From: Aldersonia kunmingensis | GTDB taxonomy: Bacteria; Actinomycetota; Actinomycetes; Mycobacteriales; Mycobacteriaceae | Length of the DNA stretch: 64,000 bases | Assembly: GCF_001646865.1 (NCBI RefSeq) | Contig: NZ_LRRB01000001.1 | Span: 23,548-87,547, forward strand | Direction: 5' to 3' | Shown: positions 41,817-50,346 of the stretch, piece after piece | How positions within the stretch are numbered: the stretch's first letter is position 1 | Layout of the letters: the number at the start of each line of letters is the position of its first letter | Notes under the pieces: generated by a model | Seen by the model: the letters and a program-made list of their open reading frames with translations, nothing else | What the model was told of the DNA's origin: nothing | Database searches by the model: none | Translations under genes and position numbers: made by a program

Positions 41817-41852
41817 AACGGCCGAGTCACGCCCAGGCGTGACTCGGCCGTT
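41817..41852. terminator. Bidirectional hairpin terminator
   Basis: A 17-bp perfect stem, AACGGCCGAGTCACGCC at 41817-41833 with its complement at 41836-41852 and a 2-base loop, between the convergent BVMO and flavin reductase genes. Confidence 0.8.
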
Positions 41853-41865
41853 GTACGTCGTTTGC

Positions 41866-42384
41866 TCAGCCGGCGAACTGGCCGAACCCACCCCTGAAGA
41901 ACAGCAGCGGCTCACCGCTGTCGTCGGCGCTGAGATCGGTAATGCGGGCCAGCACGATGGTGTGATCTCCCGCGTCGTGTTCGAACTCGACAGTTGCCTC
42001 GATGCGCGCGAGCGTGCCCCCGATCGCCGGTGCACCGTTGCCGGCGTGGGTCCACTCGATGCCGTTGAACTTGTCGCCCCCGCTGACCGCGAACTGGGTA
42101 CACACGTCGCGCTGCTCACGCGCCAGGATGTTGATGCACAAATGGCGGGCTTCCCGCAGTTGTGGCCAGCTGGCCGACGTCTTGGCCGGGCAGAAAGAGA
42201 TATAGGGCGGGTTCAGCGACACCGAGACCACCGACTGGCACGTCAGGCCGATCGGGCGCTCGCCGTCGTGAGCGGTAATCACCGCGACACCGGTGCAAAA
42301 ATGTCCGAGCACCTTCCGGAGCATGTCGGGTCGGGGGAGGGACACGCCCTTGTGGTCGACGATGGCGAGATTCTCGGTGCGCAT
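41866..42384 (-). CDS. Flavin reductase (HsaB-like)
   Basis: A 172-residue flavin reductase (GHFCTGVAVITAHDGERPIG, LTCQSVVSVSLNPPYISFCP, LCINILAREQ). In the HsaAB system such a reductase supplies reduced flavin to the HsaA monooxygenase; the HsaA-like partner here is at 47718-48899. ATG 42384 is preceded by AAAGG. Dyad site 8 lies 69 bases upstream. Confidence 0.85.
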   Translation of the reverse strand: MRTENLAIVDHKGVSLPRPDMLRKVLGHFCTGVAVITAHDGERPIGLTCQSVVSVSLNPPYISFCPAKTSASWPQLREARHLCINILAREQRDVCTQFAVSGGDKFNGIEWTHAGNGAPAIGGTLARIEATVEFEHDAGDHTIVLARITDLSADDSGEPLLFFRGGFGQFAG

Positions 42385-42452
42385 GGGAAACCTTTCCGAA
42401 AGAACTGTCGACTTTCAGAATCCGATGTCGCTGCTCTGGCGGGCAATGGAGT

Positions 42453-42468
42453 GTCCCGGTGAGCGGCC
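42453..42468. promoter_or_regulatory. Site 8 of the dyad family, upstream of the flavin reductase
   Basis: GTCC-CGGTGAGC-GGCC. It lies 69 bases before the minus-strand flavin reductase start and 41 bases before the divergent PadR start; the spacer resembles that of sites 3 and 7. Confidence 0.55.
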
Positions 42469-42508
42469 CGTCCAAGTTCGAGACGCCTCCAATTGCTACC
42501 CTTTTCAC

Positions 42509-43192
42509 GTGGCACCAGCCGAACCGCCGCCCGAATCCGGGCTCCCCAATCTCCCGGCCACCAGCTGGGCGGTTCTTGGGATGCTCGCGTTCAACGAGGA
42601 ACTATCCGGTTACGACATCAAGAAGTGGGCCGATTGGAGCATCGGACACTTCTATTGGAGTCCCTCCTTCAGCCAGGTCTATTCGGAGCTCAAGCGGCTC
42701 GAGAAACAGGGCTTCGCGACGTCGCGGGTGCAGAACGACAACGGGGTGCGCGGGCGGCGAACGTACCGCATTACGGACGCGGGCCGGGCCGCGGTCAGCA
42801 AATGGTCGAATGAAGCGCCGATTGATCCGCCGATGCTCAAGCACGGTGTGCTGCTTCGCATTTGGCTGGGACACCTCAACGAGCCCGAGCGCCTCAAAGA
42901 GATCCTGCAAGAGCACATTGCCTACGTGGACAAAATGCGGAGCCGACTCGCGCAGGATTTGGAGGGGGCTGCACTCGAACCGGCGTGGGCATACCCCCGC
43001 ATCGCGATGCAGTGGTCCGAACGTTATTACGCGGCCGAGCACGAGCTCGCGCTGCAGCTGATCAAGGACATCGACCAGGCCGAAGCCGCACTCGCGCAAG
43101 CCAAGACGGAAGGCAAGTTTCCGACACCCGAGCCGGGCCGCTGGCGCGAGGTCGAAGAGCACGTCCAGGCAGAGCATCCGGACGAGGATTAA
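42509..43192 (+). CDS. PadR-family transcriptional regulator
   Basis: A 227-residue PadR regulator. Residues ~15-95 form the winged helix (LGMLAFNEELSGYDIKKWAD; VYSELKRLEKQGFATSRVQN; GRRTYRITDAGR); the C-terminal helices (RLAQDLEGAAL, YYAAEHELALQLIKDID) dimerise. The start is GTG 42509; a TACCCT -10-like box ends 7 bases before it, suggesting leaderless transcription. It is divergent from the flavin reductase and may sense an aromatic or steroid metabolite. Confidence 0.85.
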   Translation: MAPAEPPPESGLPNLPATSWAVLGMLAFNEELSGYDIKKWADWSIGHFYWSPSFSQVYSELKRLEKQGFATSRVQNDNGVRGRRTYRITDAGRAAVSKWSNEAPIDPPMLKHGVLLRIWLGHLNEPERLKEILQEHIAYVDKMRSRLAQDLEGAALEPAWAYPRIAMQWSERYYAAEHELALQLIKDIDQAEAALAQAKTEGKFPTPEPGRWREVEEHVQAEHPDED

Positions 43193-43249
43193 GGCCCATT
43201 CGCGGTTCGGCGGTGCCGTGAAAGCCACTGCCGGAATTGGATTGAAGTC

Positions 43250-44194
43250 CTAACGCGATACGGCGGGGCTTGCGAGCAGATTCGTGACATCCGCCCAGGC
43301 CTGTTTCCGCGCTTGTCGAGCGAGTCGCAGGGAACTCATCGTCATAAAGCCGTGAATGGCACCGGCATACGATCGGTACATCGTCGGAACACCGGCCAGG
43401 CTGAGCGAATTCGCATACGTCTCGCCCTCGGAATGCAACGGGTCGCAGCCGGCGGTCACCACGATGGCCGGTGGCAAACCCGTCAGATCAGCACCGAGCG
43501 GTGCGGCATATGGATGCGTGCGATCCGCGGGTGCGGGCACATATTGGTCCCAGTACCACTGCATTGCCTCGCGGGTGTTGTAGAAATCGTTGCCGAACTC
43601 TCGGTAAGACGCAGTGGTGAAGTCCGGGGCGATCACCGGGTACAGCAACAACTGTCCGGTGATTTCGGGGCCGCGACGATCCTTCGCCAGGACCGCTGTC
43701 ACGGCCGCGAGGTTGCCGCCGGCGCTGTCACCGGCCACGATCAGGCGCGTCGGATCCGCCCCGAGCAGCTTCGCGTTTTCGGCCACCCACGCCGTGGCGG
43801 CGTACATGTCCTCCGCAGCCGCGGGCCAGGGCGCCTCCGGGGCAAGGCGATAGTCGACCGATACGACGACGGCTCCGACGCCGTTCGCCATGGACCGGCA
43901 GATGCCGTCATGGGTGTCGAGGTCGCAGAAGACGAAACCGCCGCCGTGCGCGAATATCACGACGGGCGGCCGATCGACGGATTCGTCTCGCGGCCAATAG
44001 ATTCGGACACCAATGTCGCCATTCACGCCGGGCACCGCCCGGTCGGCGACGTCAGCGACCGGTTCGGGTTCCGCGGGGATCTGCAGGCGCGCACGGATCG
44101 CCGCGCGGGCCTGCGGGCCGGTCATCGTCTCCACTCGCGGGAATGCCGAGTTGAGGGCGGGCAGCAGTTCGGAGATCTCGGGGTCGAGCATCAT
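43250..44194 (-). CDS. Alpha/beta-hydrolase esterase of the hormone-sensitive lipase family
   Basis: A 314-residue HSL-type esterase: oxyanion motif FAHGGGFVF, nucleophile GDSAGGNLA, acid region CDPLHSEGE, and catalytic His in YAGAIHGFMTM. It hydrolyses small esters or lactones and could open the ester formed by the BVMO. Start ATG 44194 overlaps the IclR stop (ATGA), so the two form an operon with the regulator first. Confidence 0.88.
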   Translation of the reverse strand: MMLDPEISELLPALNSAFPRVETMTGPQARAAIRARLQIPAEPEPVADVADRAVPGVNGDIGVRIYWPRDESVDRPPVVIFAHGGGFVFCDLDTHDGICRSMANGVGAVVVSVDYRLAPEAPWPAAAEDMYAATAWVAENAKLLGADPTRLIVAGDSAGGNLAAVTAVLAKDRRGPEITGQLLLYPVIAPDFTTASYREFGNDFYNTREAMQWYWDQYVPAPADRTHPYAAPLGADLTGLPPAIVVTAGCDPLHSEGETYANSLSLAGVPTMYRSYAGAIHGFMTMSSLRLARQARKQAWADVTNLLASPAVSR

Positions 44195-45105
44195 GCGTAC
44201 TGCAGGCTCGGGACTTCGGTTGCCATGCCGTGGTTGCGAATCGGTCCGCCGCGCAACGGCCGGGTCTTCTGCAGCGTCGGTTGCACGCGGACCCCGCCTT
44301 CGATGTTGCGCCAGATGCCGAGCGCGGTCATCCGGACGGGCGCGGCCAGTCGGTGATCGAACGTCATCCGATCCACGGGGCCGCACACCGACACCGCGGC
44401 GATTGCCTCGCCGATGTTGCCGATCGGCGCTGCGACACAACCGAAACCGGGCAGGGACTCCTCGCGCTCGTAGGCGATGCCGTGAGCGCGAACTTTGTTC
44501 AGCTCGGCGCGAAGCTGTGCCTTGGTCGGGCCGGACGTGGTATTTCGGCTCACCAGGTGGCCGTCGGCGTCGGTGATCAGGCTGTCGTCCGAGAACGCCA
44601 GGATCGCCCTGCCGACAGCAGTGCAATGCGCGGGATGGCGTCCACCCACCCGGGTCGGGATTGCCGCGGCCATGCGTCCGGCGATCTTCTCCAGGTACAC
44701 CACGTCGGTGCCGTCCAGGATGGCGAGGTGCACGGCATAGCCGGTGGCCCGATGCAGCTCGTGCAGGAACGGCTGTGCCGCCCGATGCAGCCGGTCCTGA
44801 TGCACCGCGAGGGAGCCAAGCTCGACCAGTCGGATCCCGAGTTCGTAGTCGCGGCCGCTGCGACGCAGCCACCGCAACTGGACCAGTCGCTCCAGCATCC
44901 GATGTGCCGTGGACCGTGGCAATCCGGTGCGGCGCACGATCTGAGCCAGCGTGAGGCGGCCGGGGCCGTCGAAGGCGTCGAGCACAAGCGACAGGCGGTC
45001 GAGCACGGCGGTCGGGGTACAGGCGTCGACGGCCATTGGGGAGCTCCGCAGGCTCCGGTCGTGGGTATTCGAGGAGCTCCGCAGGCTCCGCTCCTGGATT
45101 GTCAT
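44191..45105 (-). CDS. IclR-family regulator
   Basis: A 304-residue IclR protein: N-terminal HTH (LTLAQIVRRTGLPRSTAHRM) and C-terminal ligand domain (GRHPAHCTAVGRAILAFSDD, ERE-ESLPGFGCVAAPIG). The first ~23 residues contain a repeat (SLRSSSNTHDRSLRSS) due to a 17-bp DNA duplication. ATG 45105 follows GGAGGAC, so I keep it; ATG 45036 would give the usual family length. It probably controls the esterase and perhaps the divergent space upstream, through the dyad at 45137-45164. Confidence 0.88.
   Translation of the reverse strand: MTIQERSLRSSSNTHDRSLRSSPMAVDACTPTAVLDRLSLVLDAFDGPGRLTLAQIVRRTGLPRSTAHRMLERLVQLRWLRRSGRDYELGIRLVELGSLAVHQDRLHRAAQPFLHELHRATGYAVHLAILDGTDVVYLEKIAGRMAAAIPTRVGGRHPAHCTAVGRAILAFSDDSLITDADGHLVSRNTTSGPTKAQLRAELNKVRAHGIAYEREESLPGFGCVAAPIGNIGEAIAAVSVCGPVDRMTFDHRLAAPVRMTALGIWRNIEGGVRVQPTLQKTRPLRGGPIRNHGMATEVPSLQYA
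45041..45090. repeat. 17-bp direct repeat inside the IclR N-terminus
   Basis: GAGCTCCGCAGGCTCCG occurs at 45041-45057 and again at 45074-45090, 33 bases apart and in frame. It encodes a duplicated Arg-Ser-Leu-Arg-Ser-Ser stretch on the minus strand. It looks like a small repetitive element within the coding start. Confidence 0.7.
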
Positions 45106-45136
45106 TGAGTCCTCCGGTGCGATCTAGGTGAGGCAA

Positions 45137-45164
45137 TGCCTAATCAGAGTATTTCGATTAGGCA
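45137..45164. promoter_or_regulatory. Probable IclR operator
   Basis: Perfect inverted repeat TGCCTAATC (45137-45145) and GATTAGGCA (45156-45164) with a 10-base A/T-rich centre, 32 bases upstream of the IclR start. Size and position fit an autoregulatory IclR site. Confidence 0.7.
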
Positions 45165-45299
45165 TATACCTATTCGTACCACACGCGGTGATCGGTGTCA
45201 CACCGAACCGAGTGGTTTGTTTGGCGCGCCAAGCGCGAAAGGGCCGCGGGTCGAATGCTCGACCCGCGGCCCACCTGGTTCTTCTACTGCGTTCCGGAC

Positions 45300-46772
45300 T
45301 TATCCCTTGGCCGCCGACCGGCCCGCGCGCCGGCCGTAGAAGCTGCTGTCACCAAGCGAGATGCCGCTGGCATAACCCCAGGCCGCGAGCCCGAACGTGG
45401 ACCGTCCAGCAGCAAACAGTCCCGGGATCGGCTCGCCGCTGACGTGCACCACTTCGGCGTCGAGGGTGGTCCGCAGACCGCCCAGCGTGAACCCGCCGGT
45501 GTGGCCGCGCAGATCGATCGCACCGATCGGCGAGCCGATCGGTCGCAGCCACTCCGGCTTCTTGTGCAGCAGGGCGTCCTCGCCGCGCGCGGCGCCGTCG
45601 TTGTAAGCGGCGACGGTCGCCTGCAGCGAGCCGCTCGGCAGACCCATCTCGTGTTCGAGCTCGGCCACGCTCTCGCACACCCAGGTGGGTGGGCGCAACA
45701 GCTCGGGCGTTGCGGACGGGCGCCCCATGGCCTCCTCGTGGGCTTCCGCGTCGATCACCAGGAACGCCTCGTTGTCCTGCTGGTAGAGGGTCAGCTGTCC
45801 GACGCGGCCCGGATAGGTGTCCTCGGCGACGTAACGCTGGCCGCGGCCGTTCACCAGGATTCCGCGAACGATCAGCTGGGGATCGACGAAGATCGCCACT
45901 TCGGTTGCGTCCATGTGCGCGAGATCCGCGCCGAGAGCCTGCGCCATCCGAATGGCCTGCCCGTCGTGTTCCTCGACCGAGGCCGCCGGGCGACCGTTGA
46001 TCCGCGGCGCATACTGCGCCACCATCTCCTCGTTGTAGGCGAAGCTGCCGGTCGCGAGCACGACCCCTCGGCGCGCTCGCACGGTGACCTCCTTGCCGTA
46101 CTGCTTGGCAACAACGCCGACCACCCGACCGTCCGCTTCGATTACGAGACACTGCACCCGCATGTCGTAGGCGGACCGAACACCTAGCGACGCGGCTGTG
46201 TCGACAAGTGGCTTCATCAGCATGTAGCCGCCGCCCTTTTCGCCGGTCCGCTTGTCCAGCATCTGCGGGACGTGCCCGCGCGGTGCCGGGGTGGCAATCC
46301 GGGTGAAGGGATACGCGTTCTCGCCGCCGGTGTACATCAGGCCGTCGTCGCCCGGTGGCTCCCAGCCGGGCTCACCGTAGAAGCTCGGCTTGAACGGCAC
46401 GCCACACCCGACCAGCCATTCGAAATGCTCGACGCTGTTCGTGCAGTAGTCGGCGAGGCGGTTCTCGTCGGCGCCCGGACCCATGGCCGCGCGGAGAAAG
46501 GCGTGCATGTTCTCGGCCGAATCCTCGAAGCCGCATGCCTTTTGGATCGGGGTGCCGCCGCCGAGATAGAGGAACCCACCGGCAAGCGCTGCCGCGCCGC
46601 CCCAGCCGCCGGTGCGTTCCAGCACCAGGACATCGGCACCTGCGCGGGCCGCCTCCACCGCTGCGGCGGCGCCCGCGACACCGTAGCCCGCGACCACAAC
46701 GTCGGCCTCGTAATCCCAGTTCCCGATCTCGGCCGCCGACCGGGGCCGGATCGTCGTGGACGGGCTCGGCAT
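45300..46772 (-). CDS. 3-ketosteroid delta4(5alpha)-dehydrogenase-like flavoprotein
   Basis: A 490-residue FAD protein of the fumarate reductase/KstD superfamily: dinucleotide motif VVVAGYGVAGAAAAVEAARA, ERTGGWGGAAALAGGFLYLG, and C-terminal AGRSTFGLAAWGYASGISLG. The length and the Tyr-x-Ser in WGYASG (467, 469) resemble the Tyr466/Ser468 catalytic pair described for Kst4D of Rhodococcus jostii, which introduces the delta4 bond into 5alpha-3-ketosteroids. Reading it as a Kst4D-type enzyme is therefore likely but not proven. Last gene of the minus operon KshA-HsaA-HsaC-this gene; its start is 2 bases past the HsaC stop. Confidence 0.75.
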   Translation of the reverse strand: MPSPSTTIRPRSAAEIGNWDYEADVVVAGYGVAGAAAAVEAARAGADVLVLERTGGWGGAAALAGGFLYLGGGTPIQKACGFEDSAENMHAFLRAAMGPGADENRLADYCTNSVEHFEWLVGCGVPFKPSFYGEPGWEPPGDDGLMYTGGENAYPFTRIATPAPRGHVPQMLDKRTGEKGGGYMLMKPLVDTAASLGVRSAYDMRVQCLVIEADGRVVGVVAKQYGKEVTVRARRGVVLATGSFAYNEEMVAQYAPRINGRPAASVEEHDGQAIRMAQALGADLAHMDATEVAIFVDPQLIVRGILVNGRGQRYVAEDTYPGRVGQLTLYQQDNEAFLVIDAEAHEEAMGRPSATPELLRPPTWVCESVAELEHEMGLPSGSLQATVAAYNDGAARGEDALLHKKPEWLRPIGSPIGAIDLRGHTGGFTLGGLRTTLDAEVVHVSGEPIPGLFAAGRSTFGLAAWGYASGISLGDSSFYGRRAGRSAAKG

Positions 46773-46774
46773 GG

Positions 46775-47680
46775 CTACATCGCCGCCAGGGGTTCGCTGC
46801 CGGACCAGTCGTGGCCCCAGTAGCTGTCGGCAGTGATCTCCTCGGCCGTGTATCCGGTCTCGTCGACCTGCATGCCCTCGGTGCCGAACTCGATGTCCCA
46901 ACCACCGGGCGCCCGCACGTAGAACGACACCATGTTGTCGTTGGTGTGCCTGCCGAGCGTGGACGAGACCGAGAAGCCGTCCCGGACAACGCGATCCAAT
47001 GCCTGACCGACGGAATCGAGCGAGTCGACCTCCACCATCACATGGATCAGGCCGGGAGCGCCGCCGTGCGGGGCGGGGCACAGTGCCAGGCTGTGGTGGC
47101 GCGGATTGACGCCGAGGAACCGGATGCGCATCGCGCCGTACTCCGGCGGCGCCGGCAGTCGCATCGCGCCGCGTGGGAGGAAGCCGAGCACCTCGGTGTA
47201 GAACGAGAACGCGCCGCCCGGATCCATCGTCGGCAGCACGACATGGCCGAGTCCCTGCGCGCCGGTGACGAACTTCGCGCCGAACGGCGTGACGACAGGG
47301 CTGTGATCGAGCACGGGGCCGTGGAAGACCTCGACGTTCGCGCCGGTGGGATCGGTGAAGGCGATGACCTCCTCGACCCGGCGTGCGTCGGCTTCCTCCA
47401 CCGACAGCGGCTTGACGGCGACCCCGGCCTGCTCGAGGGTTTCCTGCACTCGCTGCAGCGCCAGACCGTCGCGAACCTCCCAGCCGATGTCGACGACCTG
47501 GTCGGATTCGCCGGGAACAACGATGATGCGCGCGGCACGCTCGTCCATCCGGAGGTACAGCGCGTCCTCGTCCGGTCCGCTGCCTTCAGCGAAACCGAGC
47601 ACGTCGAATGCGAACTTGCGCCAGCGGTCCATGTCATTGGTCTGAATCTTGAGATAGCCAAGACCCTTGATATCTGTCAT
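46775..47680 (-). CDS. hsaC: Extradiol dioxygenase (HsaC/BphC type)
   Basis: A 301-residue two-domain vicinal-oxygen-chelate dioxygenase that cleaves a catechol next to its hydroxyls. In the second domain the Fe(II) ligands are His 146 (GLGHVVLP), His 213 (LIHVMVEV) and Glu 264 (WDIEFGTEG). Second-sphere His in RHHSLAL, His in GRHTND and Tyr in SFYV are conserved too. By context (HsaA- and KshA-like genes upstream) it should open ring A of a 3,4-dihydroxy-secosteroid. The symbol indicates family, not a proven orthologue. Confidence 0.85.
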   Translation of the reverse strand: MTDIKGLGYLKIQTNDMDRWRKFAFDVLGFAEGSGPDEDALYLRMDERAARIIVVPGESDQVVDIGWEVRDGLALQRVQETLEQAGVAVKPLSVEEADARRVEEVIAFTDPTGANVEVFHGPVLDHSPVVTPFGAKFVTGAQGLGHVVLPTMDPGGAFSFYTEVLGFLPRGAMRLPAPPEYGAMRIRFLGVNPRHHSLALCPAPHGGAPGLIHVMVEVDSLDSVGQALDRVVRDGFSVSSTLGRHTNDNMVSFYVRAPGGWDIEFGTEGMQVDETGYTAEEITADSYWGHDWSGSEPLAAM

Positions 47681-47717
47681 TTATGTTGTCCTTCTATATA
47701 TTTCGTACCTACTCGGG

Positions 47718-48899
47718 TCAGATCATCTTCTTGAGCGACTCGGCCGGATCGATGCCAAGCGAGCTCAGCGCCGACGCGTGGTACACGGTGCTGGGCACGT
47801 GGATCGCGTGGTTGAGTCCGGCATGTGCGTCGCGCCAGAACCGCTGCAGCGGCTTGTCCATCCGCAGTGCGTTGCCGCCCGAGCGGGCGAAGATCTGGTC
47901 GACGGCCATCACCGCGCGCCACGCCGCCCGCACCTGGGTGCGGCGTCCTGCCGCCCGGTCCTCGAACGAGACCTCCTTGCCGGACTCGACGATGTCCCAC
48001 ATCCGGTCGACGGTGGCCAGCAGTTCCTGGCGTGCTGCGTTGATGTCGGCCGCGGCCTCGCCGACTGCGAACAGCACGTACGGGTCGTCCTTGATCGCCG
48101 TGCCCTGGGCGCCGACCCGGTCGCGCTGGTAGTCCAGATGCGCCGCGAGCGCGCCCTCGGCGATGCCGATTACCGCGGAGCTGATGCCGAGCGGGAACAT
48201 GTTGGACCACGGCATCTTGTACAGCGTCTCGGTCACGCCGTACTCCTTCTGTGCGATGCCGTCGATGACGTTGTCGCCGTTCATCACTCGGTAACTCGGG
48301 ACAAAGGCGTCGCGGACGATGATGTCCTTGGAACCGGTCCCCTTGAGGCCGACCACGTTCCACGAGTCCTCGACGATCTCGTAGTCCTTGCGCGGCAAGA
48401 TCATGTGCAGCATGGTCGGCGGCATCGCGATGTTGCCGTCCGCATCGCCGAGCATGGCGCCAAGGAAAATCCAGTCACAGTGGTCGGTGCCCGAGCTGAA
48501 CTGCCAGCGGCCGTTGAAGATGTAGCCGCCGTCCACGGGAACAGCGATTCCGGTGGGCGCATACGGCGAGGCCATCCACGTGTCCTCGTCCTCGCCCCAG
48601 ACCTCTTCCTGCACCTTGGGGTCCGCGAACGCCAGCTGCCACGGATGTACGCCCACGATTCCGCAGACCCAGCCGGTCGCGCCATCCAGAGATGCCGCGG
48701 CCATCACCGTCTCCGCGAACTCGCGCGGATGCGCCTCGAAGCCGCCGTACTTCTTGGGCTGTAGCAGCTTGATCGGACCCGCTGCCTTCAGCTTCTTCGC
48801 GGTCTCGTCCGGCAGGCGGCCCATCTCTTCGGCCGCGGGGGCTTGATCGCGAAGTTGATCGGCGATCTCCATGATGTTGTCGAGCACCCGGTGGGTCAT
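47718..48899 (-). CDS. hsaA: Flavin-dependent monooxygenase, HsaA type
   Basis: A 393-residue protein of HsaA length (HsaA ~394), with GPIKLLQPKKYGGFEAHPRE, GRWQFSSGTDHCDWIFLGAM, WNVVGLKGTGSKDIIVRDAF and RSGGNALRMDKPLQRFWRDA. HsaA hydroxylates the phenolic ring of 3-HSA to a catechol using reduced flavin from HsaB. The reductase would be the protein at 41866. It lies between the Rieske and extradiol genes on the same strand, in pathway order. Confidence 0.87.
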   Translation of the reverse strand: MTHRVLDNIMEIADQLRDQAPAAEEMGRLPDETAKKLKAAGPIKLLQPKKYGGFEAHPREFAETVMAAASLDGATGWVCGIVGVHPWQLAFADPKVQEEVWGEDEDTWMASPYAPTGIAVPVDGGYIFNGRWQFSSGTDHCDWIFLGAMLGDADGNIAMPPTMLHMILPRKDYEIVEDSWNVVGLKGTGSKDIIVRDAFVPSYRVMNGDNVIDGIAQKEYGVTETLYKMPWSNMFPLGISSAVIGIAEGALAAHLDYQRDRVGAQGTAIKDDPYVLFAVGEAAADINAARQELLATVDRMWDIVESGKEVSFEDRAAGRRTQVRAAWRAVMAVDQIFARSGGNALRMDKPLQRFWRDAHAGLNHAIHVPSTVYHASALSSLGIDPAESLKKMI

Positions 48900-48945
48900 T
48901 GTCGTTCCTTGTCGTTGTTCGGACGGTCGGTATGCGGGCCGCGAC

Positions 48946-50136
48946 TCAGGCGTTGACCTGCGCGGGGACGATTCCGTTGGACAGGTTCTCCGCGACCTCG
49001 GCCTCCCAGCTCTTGACGGCGCGCTCGGTATCGATTTCGAACTCGAACCGCTTGGTCATGTCGTCGGTGACGTCCTCGACGTCGACGTAGAACTGCTGGT
49101 ACCACCGGCGCAGCTGGTACACCGGTCCGTCCTCTTCGGACAGCAGCGGATTGTCGATGGGCGCCTTGTTCTTCCAGATCTCGATGTCCTGCTCGAAGCC
49201 CACCTCGACGCCCTGGGCGAACGCGGCTGCCATCTGCTCGGCCATCTCGTCGGTGACGCCCTCGGGCTTGCGCACCATCGCGCCGTACTGCAGGACGAAC
49301 GAGTTCTCGGACACCGGGTAGTGGCAGTTGATCAAGACCGTTTCGATGAGCATGCCGTTGGCCTCGCTCCACAGCCTGTCGATCATGTAGGACGGCCCGA
49401 AATACGAAGCGTCCGAACGCAATGTGGAGTTGGGGTCGTCGTAGCTCGTGCCGACGACGATGTCCTGTCGTGGGGTGGACCGCATGTACTGCGTGGCGAC
49501 GTGACCCTCGAAAACGTTCTTGAAGTACCGCGGGAACGCGTAGTGCACATAGTAGAAGTGCGCCATGTCCACGACGTTGTCGACGATCTCCCGGCAGTGC
49601 GAACCCTCGACCAGCATCGAATTCCAGGTCCAGTCGGTCCATTCGGCGCTGCCGCAGCCGTCGATCTCGGGGATCGTCACCTCGTCGGTCGGCTTGGAGC
49701 CCTGCGGGTCATTCCACACGTAGAGCTGCCCGTTGCGCTCCAGCGTGGGCCAGGAACGCGTGCGCGCGAGCGGGGGCACCCGCCGTGCGTAGGGAATGCC
49801 TGTGCATTTGCCATTGCCGCCCCACCGCCAGTCATGGAACGGGCAGGCGATGGAATCACCCTTGACGGTGCCCAGCGCCAGGTTTCCGCCCATGTGCCGG
49901 CAGAAGGCGTCGAGGATATTGATCTTCCCGTCGGATTCCGACTGGAACACGACGAGAGTCGTGCCGAAGGCCTTGACCTCGTGTGGCTTTCCGTCCTGGA
50001 AAGACTTCAGCAGGCCGAGGCAGTGCCAACCGCGAGCGAACCGAGTCGGCGCCGCGGCAGCCTCGATCCTCCGGAATTCCTCGGCGTCTGGGGAATGACC
50101 GTTGTGCGAAATCTGGCTACGCAATTGACCCGGCAT
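48946..50136 (-). CDS. kshA: Rieske oxygenase, 3-ketosteroid 9alpha-hydroxylase (KshA) type
   Basis: A 396-residue terminal oxygenase. Rieske cluster ligands: Cys 79/His 81 (CRHMGG) and Cys 98/His 101 (CPFHDW). Mononuclear iron site: NVVDMAHFYYVHYAFP, with Asp 190, His 193 and His 198. KshA 9alpha-hydroxylates 1,4-diene-3-ketosteroids, which opens ring B. Its reductase is probably at 51206-52267. The start is ATG 50136 because GGAGG lies 7 bases before it. First gene of the catabolic operon running to 45300; dyad site 3 is 74 bases upstream. Confidence 0.85.
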   Translation of the reverse strand: MPGQLRSQISHNGHSPDAEEFRRIEAAAAPTRFARGWHCLGLLKSFQDGKPHEVKAFGTTLVVFQSESDGKINILDAFCRHMGGNLALGTVKGDSIACPFHDWRWGGNGKCTGIPYARRVPPLARTRSWPTLERNGQLYVWNDPQGSKPTDEVTIPEIDGCGSAEWTDWTWNSMLVEGSHCREIVDNVVDMAHFYYVHYAFPRYFKNVFEGHVATQYMRSTPRQDIVVGTSYDDPNSTLRSDASYFGPSYMIDRLWSEANGMLIETVLINCHYPVSENSFVLQYGAMVRKPEGVTDEMAEQMAAAFAQGVEVGFEQDIEIWKNKAPIDNPLLSEEDGPVYQLRRWYQQFYVDVEDVTDDMTKRFEFEIDTERAVKSWEAEVAENLSNGIVPAQVNA

Positions 50137-50209
50137 CGAAACCTCCACTTATCTCCGCGTCGTGACGGAAATCGATGGTGGCCCTGACCGGGTGGGATTG
50201 GCGTCGCTC

Positions 50210-50225
50210 GTCCCGGTCAGTGGAC
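50210..50225. promoter_or_regulatory. Site 3 of the dyad family, in the KshA/MaoC divergent promoter
   Basis: GTCC-CGGTCAGT-GGAC, 74 bases upstream of the KshA-like start (-) and 122 bases upstream of the MaoC-like start (+). Exact match to both half-sites. Confidence 0.65.
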
Positions 50226-50346
50226 AGGTTTGTGAGCCCCGACACGGTCGCGGTGCAGCACTCCCGATGAGCGGGAGTTTCCAGTCTCGCCGACCGACGT
50301 CATGACTACGGTTTCTTCCATTCGCGCAACGAGATTGGAGACGGCG

